Source: Galbibacter sp048266365
GTDB lineage: Bacteria > Bacteroidota > Bacteroidia > Flavobacteriales > Flavobacteriaceae
Assembly: GCF_048266365.1 (NCBI RefSeq)
Contig: NZ_JBLWZP010000014.1
Coordinates: 1-64,000, forward strand
Direction of reading: 5' to 3'
Length of the DNA stretch: 64,000 bases
The notes under the pieces were generated by a model, which searched no databases, was not told the origin of the DNA, and was given only the letters and a program-made list of their open reading frames with translations. Below, one piece after another: positions 45,301 through 53,677 of this stretch. Position numbers and translations under genes: made by a program. The stretch's first letter is position 1; each line of letters opens with the position of its first letter.

Positions 45301-46029
45301 CTTGTCTGCTGAGAAATACCCTCCATGGGTACCATAGGTATTTAAGGGATGATGTATCGCTACAATAACAGTCTTACCCTCATTCTTTTTAAGCATCCCC
45401 TCGAATTCTTCATAAAATTTCTTTCGAGTTTTTATTTCACAATCGTCATTAACGGTAGGATGTTTGTCCCAATCTTCCAAAAACCACTCTGAATCGATTA
45501 TAATCAAATGAACACTTTCGGAAATATCAACATCTTCCAATCCACATGCATCGCTTGGTAAAAACACTTTTTTTTGCTGTATCACGGATTCGATAAATTC
45601 TTCTTGTCGCTCCAGCCCCGGAATGCCACCACTATACCAATCATGGTTTCCGGGAATGAACATCACCTGAGCCTTGGCATCCTTAACCGCACTAAGCTGA
45701 GTGTTAAGCTGAAATTCCGCATCCGCTCTTCCCGGCTCCCCTACTTCCGGCAGGCCATTGGGGTAAATATTATCTCCCAAGAAAAGAACAACATCATTTT
45801 TGGTACTTTTGGAGACTGCGTTTTGAAAAATTGTCAGGGCGTCAGACGGCTTTCCATTTTTGGATAAACCGGCGTCACCTATTAAAAAAAATCTATGATC
45901 CAACTGTTTATCCAGTGGATAGTTAGGTGAATTTGAACCTACCTTAACTTTGGAAGTATAAGTAGCACATGAACCTACTACTAGTCCAAGTAAAATTAAC
46001 CGCCATTGGATCCAAGATTTTTTCATCAA
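42322..46029 (-). CDS. Calcineurin-like phosphoesterase fused to an outer-membrane beta-barrel
   Basis: 1235 residues, beginning with a lipoprotein-like signal (LGLVVGSC near residue 20). Residues about 45-330 form a metallophosphoesterase: FLIGDAG (Asp), LFLGDNIY (Asp), MFIPGNHDW (Asn-His), VAIHHPLN (His) and FTSGHDHS (His-His). The middle (about 400-820) is a long alpha/beta region with RDRDQAFADFDG and WDRHGDQWRW. From about 870 to the end the sequence alternates polar and aromatic residues in strands and ends with FTLGFRASF, an outer-membrane barrel of the BamA/ShlB type. The fusion would place a phosphatase on one face of the outer membrane. Two ATGs begin the frame. Confidence 0.85.
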   Translation of the reverse strand: MMKKSWIQWRLILLGLVVGSCATYTSKVKVGSNSPNYPLDKQLDHRFFLIGDAGLSKNGKPSDALTIFQNAVSKSTKNDVVLFLGDNIYPNGLPEVGEPGRADAEFQLNTQLSAVKDAKAQVMFIPGNHDWYSGGIPGLERQEEFIESVIQQKKVFLPSDACGLEDVDISESVHLIIIDSEWFLEDWDKHPTVNDDCEIKTRKKFYEEFEGMLKKNEGKTVIVAIHHPLNTYGTHGGYFSADKHLFPFQNKVPLPVIGSLITQVRKTGGVSVQDIQNQRYKVLRDRLEAIAMVAPANVIFTSGHDHSMQYIENDNYKQLIAGSGSKESPTKLTGDALFVSGKQGYATLDVFKDGSVWARFYTARNGQPNLEFQKEVYPTQEDQYVDDFPKEYPQHVMSSIYPTDETIKSKGYQKFWGEHYRELYGTQIKARVALLDTLYGGLTPVRKGGGHQTRTLRLEDPQGREYNMRAVKKSAVQFLQKVVLKDHKLSIDDLSETLPESLLMDYYTASYPYAAYPVSELSKAVELYHTNPELFYIPKQQRLGKYNAEYGDELYLIEERPAKEHQNVASFGNAEDIESTDDLFKKLRKDEENVLDENAYIRARLFDMLIGDWDRHGDQWRWAEFKGEEQTVYRSIPRDRDQAFADFDGSFLAVVRALMAPAKMLQPYGPEIDHLRWINTEPLPMDRALIRNSDQEDWVREAKFIQYHLTEQVIDQAFMTVPAEVREETMKKVKPLLMQRLDGLVTTAKDYYKLVDKVAILHATDKDDYIEVIRSGPKETRVVIRRIKKGEKADLIVDKTYHKDVTKELWIYGLDDKDVFEVKGQGKQPILVRLIGGQNRDTYKIRYGKKVRFYDFKSKDNIVELNNGGTKRFTDKYDNNIFTFGKSNYSTYTLLPSLGYNADAGFIAGVNYAITNYGFERNPFSSKHSLGVNFHFATSGIELKYDGESSGIFHKLNLAYGLKYNSPTYARNFFGFGNQTTNLEDDLGKDYYRTNWSNLRGYLGLVKRSEYGGVLSAKAIFEGAQVEDTQNRYITTFNPDASFFDWHYFATAEIGFEYESYDIPVNPSRGMYFKTTLGYTLNLSGSNTSFAYLNPQITFYNPLSQNHRWVLKTNVQSQLNFGDDFEFYQAPYLGGNSGLRGYRINRFTGNKSLVFNGDIRHTFNAFKTPILPVNLGVYGGVDLGRVWVKDEDSKQWHNSVGGGVFVVASELVNLDLSYFNSKEGNRFTLGFRASF

Positions 46030-46097
46030 TTTGTATTTAGAATATGTTTAATTTTGTAATATTATATGAAATTTCTACTTACGCATTACCAAAAGCT

Positions 46098-47231
46098 ATG
46101 ATCATAGATAAAGTATCAGAATACGCCAAAAATTTACTAACTACTAAATTAGACAAAAACTATCTATATCATAACCTCATTCACACAGAAAGAGTAGTCA
46201 ATGCCGCAAAAACAATTTGTGAAGCCTTAGAGGTAAGTCCCTCTGAACAAGAAATAATTACTATTGCAGCTTGGTTACATGATTTAGGGTATACCAAAGG
46301 TAATGAGGTTCATGAAGAAACGAGCTGTGAAATCACTAAAAATTTCTTGACCCAACAAAACTACGACCCAGAAAAGATTGACCTTGTCATACAGGTCATC
46401 ATGGCAACTAAAATGGACCATAAGCCTAATAACCTTATGGAAGAAATCATTAAAGACGCCGATAGTTATCATTTTTCCGATGAGAATTTCTCTAAAATAT
46501 CAGAACTACTACAACAAGAACTTCAGCTACTCGGAATTGCTGAATACACCACAGAACAATGGAGGGAAAAAAACATCGAAGTACTAAATAACAAGCATCA
46601 GTACTATACTAGTTTTGCCCGTGAAAACTGGGGACTCGGGAAGTTGAACAATATTAATGAACTGATTCGAAAAACTCAAAAAGCTAAAAACAAACAGGAA
46701 AATCCGGATAGAGGTGTTCAAACCTTATTTAGAGTTTCATTACGAAATCATATTCAACTCAGTGCCATAGCAGACACTAAAGCCAATATTCTTTTATCTA
46801 TCAATGCCATTATCATCTCATTAGCACTTTCAAATCTTATTCCTAAACTAGACAGCCCATCCAATCAACACCTCATTATACCCACCTTAGTTTTGGTAGT
46901 CTTTAGTGTTGTATCCGTAATATTTGCAGTACTCTCCACAAAGCCAAACCTATCCTCCGGCAGGTTTACCAGAGAGGATTTAGATAACAGAAATGTTAAC
47001 CTCCTCTTCTTTGGAAATTTTCATAAAATGAAATATGAAGAATATGAAGACGCAGTTATGGAGATGATCCAAGAACGAGATTATATTTACGAATCCATGA
47101 CAAAGGATCTTCATTCCTTAGGAACAGTCCTGGCAAAAAAGTATAGACTCCTTAGAATAACCTATTATGTATTTCTATTCGGGCTGATCATTTCAGTGCT
47201 AACCTTCGGGTTATCATTCGGACTGATCTAA
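46098..47231 (+). CDS. HD phosphohydrolase fused to PycTM (DUF5706) membrane domain
   Basis: 377 residues from ATG 46098 (MIIDKVSEYAK); a longer frame from 46044 adds an unlikely 18 residues. The N-terminal HD domain has His29 in LIHTERV, His61-Asp62 in WLHDLGY and Asp in KDADSYHF (about 130), the metal ligands. From about 210 the sequence (TLFRVSLRNHIQLSAIADTK then hydrophobic helices) matches the PycTM domain, known as the membrane effector of Pycsar anti-phage defence. A cyclase is not seen nearby, so this may act alone or with the convergent GAF protein. The stop codon overlaps the neighbour's stop. Confidence 0.8.
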   Translation: MIIDKVSEYAKNLLTTKLDKNYLYHNLIHTERVVNAAKTICEALEVSPSEQEIITIAAWLHDLGYTKGNEVHEETSCEITKNFLTQQNYDPEKIDLVIQVIMATKMDHKPNNLMEEIIKDADSYHFSDENFSKISELLQQELQLLGIAEYTTEQWREKNIEVLNNKHQYYTSFARENWGLGKLNNINELIRKTQKAKNKQENPDRGVQTLFRVSLRNHIQLSAIADTKANILLSINAIIISLALSNLIPKLDSPSNQHLIIPTLVLVVFSVVSVIFAVLSTKPNLSSGRFTREDLDNRNVNLLFFGNFHKMKYEEYEDAVMEMIQERDYIYESMTKDLHSLGTVLAKKYRLLRITYYVFLFGLIISVLTFGLSFGLI

Positions 47232-49579
47232 GCCATAGACTTCATAAGGTCATCATAGGTCAATTTACTCTTTTCATTAGCCTCATTGGAATAAAGGATT
47301 TCCGCTGAAATAGCCTTTAATCCACTGACACCCTGCAGTTCTTCTAACTCATGGATCTCGATCTTGTCATTCAACATTCCCTTGGCTTGCAGAAGGCGAA
47401 TATACCGTAGGTATTCAAGCTCTTCTTTCTCCTGGGAGTAAATGATTGCAATTTTTCCTGGTTGTGTAATACGTCTATTGGTTCCTTTAATCAGAGATTT
47501 ATCAATACGTTTTTTAATAACCTCATAGCGGGCATTATACGTACCATCCACATCAAAGTGTTTCTCATCCATTCGGAATTTTATTGATAAAGGAGAACTG
47601 TGCACTAAAACCATAGAGGTGACTTCAAAATCCACTTCTAATTCCGGCTTAAGCTCGTAAAATGCATTTTCCATGGCACAAATTGTTTCCAATTGCCACA
47701 GTTTCAAATTCTGAAGGTACAAGTCTCTATAACCAGCTCCGGGAGTAATGGATTCACCTATATACATGGTATGCTCCACACCATCAGTTTTATAGCGCTC
47801 AAAATAATGAGGAAACATCAATTGCGCTTCTTTTTGGTGCTGGTCTATTACACGCGTCAAGCGCTTGTTTACAGCAGTTACCGCATCGTCATAATTTTGT
47901 CTGTGGTCGTAGACCATTTGTAAATTCGTGTCCAAATGATCCCTATAACCGCTTACTAAAACATCTAACGAAGGATCCATCAATGCTATTTGATCCAAGG
48001 AAGGGTGTACTTCTTCCTTGATAAAATCAATGATTCGTTGTTCAGTTCCTGTCTTAAATGATTTCTTCACCTCTTCCAAAAAGCTGAATACTCTAAATTG
48101 GTATTCTTCATAGATCGGTATGCGGTGAATACTCATTAGGGTACTGAATATCTCTCCTAAAAGTTCAAGCTGTTTTGCCAAATCTCTCTGGGTAGCTTTA
48201 TTTCTTGAAGTGGAAGAATTTTGTATATCTACCTGTCCGTAAAGAGGCTGCACTTCTTTAAAGGTAATATCCTTAAAGGCCATGTTGTTGCCAATTGCAC
48301 GCTCGTCAATAAAGCGTTTCACTTCCTTGACAAATTTCCACTTCACGCTCTCATGTATCGAAGTATATTCATTTTGAATAATAGCTTCAATTTCATTTTC
48401 TAATTCATTATTTGAGCGTACCACCGCTGCGGTGATATAGGGTAAAATATCATCTAATTTTTTAGCGTTGATACTGTTGAGTTCATAGCTCTTTTTGGAA
48501 ACTAATTCCAAAACACCAACCAATTTTTCTCCAGTATTTATCGGTATTAAGATCGCACTTTTAAGTCCTTGATCGTTAAGAACTTTATAAGGCATATCCC
48601 CACACTGCATTGCTGTTTTCTTCTCAACATCCGAAATGGCAAGATACCTTTTATCCTTAAGCAGCACCTCCCTGCTTTGCTGACAAAGGAGCGTTTTACA
48701 ATCCATCTCTTTAAGATCACATAACAGGAAACTAGGCAGACCGGAAGTCAAGCGTTCAAAAGTGAAGTTCCGATTATCATAGATTGAGAAACCTACTTCC
48801 AGATCACGAATATTAAAAAAGGATCTAAATATATTTTGTAACCTCTGAATAAGGTGCAAATCTCCACTACTGCGTTCCAGTAGGGTCGTTTTTAGGTTGG
48901 AGATCGAATGATCCAGAGTAGTATCAAAGAGACTTGAAATGACAAAACCTTTTGCAATCCAGCTATTGGGCGGGAATTTTTCCTTCCACAATTCCAAATT
49001 ATCAAAACCATCCAGCAATTCCTCTATATCTTCTTGGGTTAAATCCTTTGCTTTATCTGTGGGTATAAAGTCCATAAAATCCGCATTGTACATAATACGG
49101 TAATGTCTCATTATTCCATGTTTATCAGGAATATCAAAGTACAATGTCCGTTTAAAATTGATATCAATTTTATAGTACATCGTAAGTATAATGGCACATT
49201 GGAGTACGTACATTTGACCATCAGGAAGATCCCTCATATGCAAAAAGAAATCCTTACCTGCGTCCTCTATAATCTTATCGAATCGTTGTGTGGTCTGGAA
49301 GTTAGCATATTCAAAAGGAATCCCGGCGATTTTAATTTCATTTTCCGAAAGTATCGAAGAGAAAGAATCCTGAAGCATAGCGTCAATAACCTCTTGAAAC
49401 TCACCTACCCTGCTTCTATCCACTATACCATCGCGTAGCTCACTATGGCTACCGGCTAACTCCAAAATTTCTTTGGCTTTTTTTGCCTGAAGCTTATTTT
49501 TGCTTTGTGCTAAGGACTCATACTTATCCAACAGCTTATGAAAGCTAATTAAAACCTCGAATGGAGCCTCTTTTGTCAT
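47228..49579 (-). CDS. GAF-domain protein, long coiled architecture
   Basis: 783 residues, no signal or membrane segment. The region at about 230-390 resembles a GAF domain: RSFFNIRDLEVGFSIYD, then KSAILIPINTGEKLVGVLELVSKK, the typical GAF core strand and helix. N- and C-terminal parts are helical and unrecognised, though they are conserved in flavobacteria next to HD-PycTM genes as I recall. GAF domains bind cyclic nucleotides or small ligands. The gene is convergent with the HD-PycTM gene; its stop (CTA at 47228-47230) overlaps that gene's TAA (47229-47231). A functional link is plausible. Confidence 0.65.
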   Translation of the reverse strand: MTKEAPFEVLISFHKLLDKYESLAQSKNKLQAKKAKEILELAGSHSELRDGIVDRSRVGEFQEVIDAMLQDSFSSILSENEIKIAGIPFEYANFQTTQRFDKIIEDAGKDFFLHMRDLPDGQMYVLQCAIILTMYYKIDINFKRTLYFDIPDKHGIMRHYRIMYNADFMDFIPTDKAKDLTQEDIEELLDGFDNLELWKEKFPPNSWIAKGFVISSLFDTTLDHSISNLKTTLLERSSGDLHLIQRLQNIFRSFFNIRDLEVGFSIYDNRNFTFERLTSGLPSFLLCDLKEMDCKTLLCQQSREVLLKDKRYLAISDVEKKTAMQCGDMPYKVLNDQGLKSAILIPINTGEKLVGVLELVSKKSYELNSINAKKLDDILPYITAAVVRSNNELENEIEAIIQNEYTSIHESVKWKFVKEVKRFIDERAIGNNMAFKDITFKEVQPLYGQVDIQNSSTSRNKATQRDLAKQLELLGEIFSTLMSIHRIPIYEEYQFRVFSFLEEVKKSFKTGTEQRIIDFIKEEVHPSLDQIALMDPSLDVLVSGYRDHLDTNLQMVYDHRQNYDDAVTAVNKRLTRVIDQHQKEAQLMFPHYFERYKTDGVEHTMYIGESITPGAGYRDLYLQNLKLWQLETICAMENAFYELKPELEVDFEVTSMVLVHSSPLSIKFRMDEKHFDVDGTYNARYEVIKKRIDKSLIKGTNRRITQPGKIAIIYSQEKEELEYLRYIRLLQAKGMLNDKIEIHELEELQGVSGLKAISAEILYSNEANEKSKLTYDDLMKSMA

Positions 49580-49810
49580 GCTTTTTTTAATTTGTACTTT
49601 AGTCTAGAATATACAAAAAACTTACAACAAAGATCCGAAAAATTTAACAAACGTCCGCGGTGAAACCATAGAAACTCGACTAATTTACTAGAATACTACA
49701 TTACTTCCGCTCAAGCATTCACCAAACAGCCCCATGGGTGAATTTAAATACCCAAATGAAGGATCTTAATCACAAGGAAAATCACTTAGAACTAGTTGGA
49801 TCATTTGATT

Positions 49811-50707
49811 TTAACGTTTGGATTTTAAGGCATACTTTGCACCAAGCTCCTTTGCATAAACAACGAGTTGTTCGAGAATTCTGTTAGGATCGTTTTTTCT
49901 CCAGTGTACATATAAATCTACGGTTTCTTCTAATGGAATAAATCGAAGATTCTCATTTTCTGCCTTTGAAAATGACATAGGCAGAATGGAAACTCCGAGA
50001 TTTTGTGAAACAAGATTTAAGATAATTCCCCCAAAGTCGGTTTCAATTTGTATCTCAGGTTCTATTGCAGCACTACTAAACATTTGACGTAGTAGCGAAG
50101 CAAAATAGGTGTTGTGATGTAAACCGGAAGTAATAAACTTTTCATCTTTAAGATCCCTTAGATTCTCAAAGGTTTCTTGAGTTAACCAATGCTGTTTTGG
50201 CACAACCAAACACACCGGTTCAGTGTACAGCTTTTCACAAAGCAATGAAGGATGCAAAGTAGAGTCTCTGCTAAAGGATATATCTATTTTGTAATCCAGC
50301 AGCAAACGCTCCTGATCCTTATCTACCGGTTCCATTAATTCTATTTTCACCTCAGGAAGATCTCTGGAAAACAATTCTAATACCTCTGGTAGAAAATTAT
50401 GAATTATGGATCCCGGATATGAAATACTAATTGCCCCGGTAGTTCCCAAATCTATTTTTTTAGCTTGTTGAACTGTTCTGTCAAACTCATCAATCAGCAC
50501 CGTCCATTTCTCTTGTAAATACCGCCCGGCATCTGTTAGTTTCACATTTCTTTTGTCCCTCTCAAATAACTTACAACCCAACTCCTCCTCCAATGATAGA
50601 ATTTGTCGACTTAATGTCGATTGCGATAAATACATCTTTTCAGAGGTTTTCCAAAAGTGTAATTCCTGAGCAAGAGCTAAAAAATATCTAAGCTGTTGAA
50701 TTGTCAT
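49811..50707 (-). CDS. LysR-family transcriptional regulator
   Basis: 298 residues with the usual LysR layout: an N-terminal HTH (residues about 1-60: QQLRYFLALAQELHFWKTSEKMYLSQSTLSRQILSLEEEL in outline), linker helix, then a periplasmic-binding-protein-like effector domain (about 90-295: GAISISYPGSIIHNFLPEVLELF). It is divergent from the LysE gene with 107 bases between the starts, the classic LysR plus exporter arrangement, so it probably activates that gene when the amino acid accumulates. Confidence 0.9.
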   Translation of the reverse strand: MTIQQLRYFLALAQELHFWKTSEKMYLSQSTLSRQILSLEEELGCKLFERDKRNVKLTDAGRYLQEKWTVLIDEFDRTVQQAKKIDLGTTGAISISYPGSIIHNFLPEVLELFSRDLPEVKIELMEPVDKDQERLLLDYKIDISFSRDSTLHPSLLCEKLYTEPVCLVVPKQHWLTQETFENLRDLKDEKFITSGLHHNTYFASLLRQMFSSAAIEPEIQIETDFGGIILNLVSQNLGVSILPMSFSKAENENLRFIPLEETVDLYVHWRKNDPNRILEQLVVYAKELGAKYALKSKR

Positions 50708-50814
50708 GATTAATTCACTTTATGCATTAGTTAAGCAAAAATAAGTATTTTTCTTTTGTAGCTCTTCTACTTTATTTGCACTGTGATTCTGTCATTCATT
50801 TAAAAAAGAAAATC

Positions 50815-51435
50815 ATGGGGATCGAAAACTTTTACACCTTTATTATCAGTACACTATTTTTTATTATTACTCCCGGGATGGACACCATATTTGTTTTAAA
50901 CAAATCAATCGGAGAAGGAAGAAAATCCGGAATATACGCTACTTTAGGTGTGAATTCAGGAATTATCATCCATACGCTACTTGGTGCCTTAGGATTATCT
51001 GTTCTCATTTCCAATGTTCCTTCTGCACTTATTGCCATAAAATATTGTGGCGCGACTTACTTGGTTTATGTAGGTACAATGGCTCTTATAAATAGAAAGT
51101 CAAAAGTCAATATTGATTCATCCTCCCATCGAAACGGCAGGAAAACGAACAGTTATTGGTCCGGACTTGTTACCAATACTTTAAATCCGAAAGTTGCATT
51201 ACTATTTTTAGCCTTTTTCCCCCAATTCATTGTTCCGGAGCAGATAAATAACCCAATACCATTTATGACATTGGGCTTAAGTTATGCCATTATGGGAACC
51301 ATATGGTATATAACGCTCTCTCTTTTGGCCAGTGGATTTTCGGAAAGATTAAAAACAAACCCGAAAACGATGTTTCACCTCAATACCGTCAGCGGAATTG
51401 TTTTCATCTTAATGGGTTTACTGGTGGCCTATTGA
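50815..51435 (+). CDS. LysE-family amino-acid exporter
   Basis: 206 residues from ATG 50815, a better start than TTG 50776 because it gives the usual length and begins the first helix at once. The family motif FIITPGMDTIFVLNKSIGEGRKSG (in outline, about 12-36) contains the conserved PG..T and G.G sites, and SGLVTNTLNPKVALLFLAFFPQF (about 121-143) is the second hallmark. Six helices are expected. LysE/RhtB members export basic or small neutral amino acids. The divergent LysR gene is the probable regulator. Confidence 0.9.
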   Translation: MGIENFYTFIISTLFFIITPGMDTIFVLNKSIGEGRKSGIYATLGVNSGIIIHTLLGALGLSVLISNVPSALIAIKYCGATYLVYVGTMALINRKSKVNIDSSSHRNGRKTNSYWSGLVTNTLNPKVALLFLAFFPQFIVPEQINNPIPFMTLGLSYAIMGTIWYITLSLLASGFSERLKTNPKTMFHLNTVSGIVFILMGLLVAY

Positions 51436-51561
51436 TATTAATTATCCTACACCTTATGAGAATATCTGTAGGGCTTAATAGCGCTTTATCATGTCACAGT
51501 TGGGTTGTAGTGCTTTAAATGAAACGGCTGTTCCTCCTCCTGGCGCCAGTTGCAATGCTAA

Positions 51562-51735
51562 GGTGTCTTTAGCCGTGATTTGAACGCTGCAAAGAATATC
51601 CTTAAAGAAGGATTAAAAATATATGGTGAGGAACTTGCCATTACAAAGGTGGAGACCCTTAAGACTATTTGGTAGCTAGTTCGTTGAAGCCCGAAGCCCA
51701 ACCCATCGCCTTCGGCGTGGGTGGGTAGTTCACTG
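51562..51735 (+). mobile_element. IS200/IS605 remnant: 3' end of TnpB plus right-end hairpin
   Basis: The frame 51562-51675 reads GVFSRDLNAAKNILKEGLKI..., the end of a TnpB zinc-ribbon/RuvC-III region (DxNAAxNI with the final catalytic Asp), with an in-frame stop just before it. Downstream, a hairpin ACCCA-T-CGCC/GGCG-TGGGT at 51701-51722 followed by TAGTTCAC resembles the right end of IS200/IS605 elements. The body of the element and its left end are missing. The element ends 20 bases from the ParD gene. Confidence 0.6.
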
Positions 51736-51741
51736 GTCAGC

Positions 51742-51987
51742 TTATATTAAGCCATTAGAGTACTTTTTAGCTTTCAGAGATTCAATGTGTTTTTTCGGGT
51801 CAAAGTCGTGTGCAATTCCGTTTCGAATGGCGTCTCTTATTACAATTACTTTACTTTCTTCCCCTTCTAAAAGTCTTAAATCAGCACGCATAATTTCGTT
51901 AACATTTTTAAATCGATCTTCTTTCATTCGGGTTTGAACGAATTGGTCACAATAATTCCCAAGTGATATTGGTGTGTTCTTGTTCAT
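51742..51987 (-). CDS. ParD-like CopG-family antitoxin, orphan
   Basis: 81 residues. Short basic N-terminal strand (TPISLGNYCDQFVQ) followed by the ribbon-helix-helix pattern (FKNVNEIMRADLRLLEGEE) typical of ParD antitoxins, then a C-terminal helix. A ParE toxin normally follows directly downstream (lower coordinates), but instead the IS200/IS605 remnant starts there, so the toxin was likely lost to that insertion or deletion. The adjacent RelE-like gene at 52051 is upstream and has its own antitoxin. Confidence 0.7.
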   Translation of the reverse strand: MNKNTPISLGNYCDQFVQTRMKEDRFKNVNEIMRADLRLLEGEESKVIVIRDAIRNGIAHDFDPKKHIESLKAKKYSNGLI

Positions 51988-52050
51988 TTTGATATTATTT
52001 TATTCAATCAGAGCTTTCCACATAAAATATTAGGGCATAGAAGTATCCGC

Positions 52051-52395
52051 CTAATTAAAATTCTCTATAATTCTTTGCCTATCTTCACTTTCTTTATCGT
52101 TCTTATGGTAGATTTCAATAAAGATTATTTTACCTTCTTGTTCAAAATGAGCATAAATCAAACGCAATCCCGAATTTACCCCGCTCCCTTTCAATGCTCT
52201 ACACGCTATTTTTTTTACTTTAATTACACAAGTTTCCAAGCCTAATTTATCAATACGAAAACTGAACGGAGGTCTTTCGGTAGGTGAAAATTCCAACACC
52301 TTTTTTACCACATCCAAATCATTCTTGAGGGTTCTATACTTTTTCAAGAGCTTTTTTAAATCTCTTTTAAATTCTGTTAATTCTTCAAAAGTCAT
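52051..52395 (-). CDS. RelE/ParE-like toxin partner of Panacea antitoxin
   Basis: 114 residues. RelE-fold hallmarks: FKRDLKKLLKKYRTLKNDL (first helices), IKVKKIACRALKGSGVNSGLRLIYAHFEQ (core strands with an Arg) and IIFIEIYHKNDKESEDRQRI at the end. This suggests an mRNA interferase. Its ATG overlaps the stop of the XRE-Panacea gene upstream (ATGA), so the two are translated as a unit with the antitoxin first. In known PanAT systems the toxin type varies widely; here it is RelE-like. Confidence 0.75.
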   Translation of the reverse strand: MTFEELTEFKRDLKKLLKKYRTLKNDLDVVKKVLEFSPTERPPFSFRIDKLGLETCVIKVKKIACRALKGSGVNSGLRLIYAHFEQEGKIIFIEIYHKNDKESEDRQRIIENFN

Positions 52396-53195
52396 TCTTG
52401 TTCAATTTCATCTCCATAGTTTCTTACCGAAAAAGGGGCATCCCTATAAAAAGCTAATTCATAATCTATTACTTCTCCCTCTTTTGAAGCTAACCAAGGT
52501 AAATCTTTATGAGAATAATTACTTATTGCAGCCGCAGACCAATCACTCATTTGTTCAATAACTCTATCCAGAATTTCCGTTTCACTTGCTTTTAACTCTT
52601 CTAGATCTGCTTTTTCCAATGGTAAATAACGAGTTTGAGGATAACCGTGATATTCAGTTTTGACCCGTTTCAATGCTCCTCCCTCAATCATTTGATTGAT
52701 AATTGTATTTAATTTTTGAGGCACAGGACCATATGGTAACTTTTTATATTTTGCACCAGTTAAATGTTCTTCATATAACTCATAATAATTAAAATCAGAA
52801 AAATACAGTAGCTTATAAAGAACGGTTTCTCCAACATTTGGTTTTCCTGCACATTTTTCTAAAATGTATAATAACACATTTTTAAACTTATCAACTTTTA
52901 AATTAGGCACAGCAATACGCTCTTCAACAACAGTAGTGTTTTTTTTATTCTCCTCATTAATTTCTGGATGAATCTCAAAATTTTCAGACATAAAATCATC
53001 TAGTGAAAATTCCAATTCTATTGACAATTGTTGCAATTCAAGTATATTAACGCTCCTATTGCCTAATTCAATTTGAGCCAAAGATGGACGAGAAACATTA
53101 ACACTCTTCGCTAAATCCTTTTGGGATAATCCTTTAATTTTACGGAGTTCGGCTATCCTCTGACCAATTTGCTTTTGTGATAATCTTGTTTTCAT
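52392..53195 (-). CDS. XRE HTH plus Panacea (DUF4065/SocA) domain antitoxin
   Basis: 267 residues from ATG 53195; an upstream start at 53252 is excluded because the -7 promoter box (53222-53229) lies between. The XRE helix-turn-helix is at about 7-60 (LSQKDLAKSVNVSRPSLAQIELG), and the Panacea domain at about 105-245 has KFKNVLLYILEK, ETVLYKLLYFSDFNYYELYEEHLTGAKYKKLPYGPVP in outline, and LPWLASKEGEVIDYELAFYRD. Panacea antitoxins neutralise different toxins by direct binding. The HTH part provides autoregulation at the palindrome upstream. Confidence 0.8.
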   Translation of the reverse strand: MKTRLSQKQIGQRIAELRKIKGLSQKDLAKSVNVSRPSLAQIELGNRSVNILELQQLSIELEFSLDDFMSENFEIHPEINEENKKNTTVVEERIAVPNLKVDKFKNVLLYILEKCAGKPNVGETVLYKLLYFSDFNYYELYEEHLTGAKYKKLPYGPVPQKLNTIINQMIEGGALKRVKTEYHGYPQTRYLPLEKADLEELKASETEILDRVIEQMSDWSAAAISNYSHKDLPWLASKEGEVIDYELAFYRDAPFSVRNYGDEIEQE

Positions 53196-53221
53196 ACCTA
53201 TTTTTCCCTTCGTTTGCGCCA

Positions 53222-53276
53222 CAAAGATAAAGCTTGTTTTATTACAAAACAAAAGAATGTTTGATTTTAAATCAAA
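53222..53276 (-). promoter_or_regulatory. Panacea operon promoter with palindromic operator
   Basis: Minus strand: TTTTG (53254-53250), 20 bases, TATCTTTG (53229-53222), a full Bacteroidota match. Directly upstream lies TTTGATTT-T-AAATCAAA (53260-53276), an 8+1+8 perfect palindrome, a candidate site for the XRE domain. Confidence 0.6.
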
Positions 53277-53677
53277 TGAACTGAAACTTCCACAGGACAG
53301 ACACCAGCACCTTTTAAAATGGTTAGATTTTGAGTGCCTTAAATTTATTTAGGACAGGATTGACCTCTTATAGTTAATTTCTCGCACTTCATCCTAATTC
53401 GACATTGCAACTTTGGATATTTAGTAATTTAAGGGTTGTTTCGCTTATAATTATTGCGAATATGCAGCTGACTTTTTGGTTACTATCTGTTATGCACAAG
53501 AAGACACTGTCATGGCCTTATGAAGAACACTAACATTGACTTTTTTGCGCGTTTATCGGGTAAACTTTCCATGCATTTTATACTGCAAAGCAAGTTGGAG
53601 TTTGAAGAATCAATAACGCACCTTGTCCCCACTCTAGAATTAAACCTACTCAACCAACCAACCAACAAAAAATAAAA
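53277..53677. other. Intergenic, 401 bp, no supported gene
   Basis: No domain-bearing frame or strong hairpin was found. It must hold the promoter of the BBE-type oxidoreductase; a tandem CAACCAAC run lies just before its ATG (53650-53670), and AT-rich sequence (AAAAAATAAAA) precedes the start. Confidence 0.45.
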
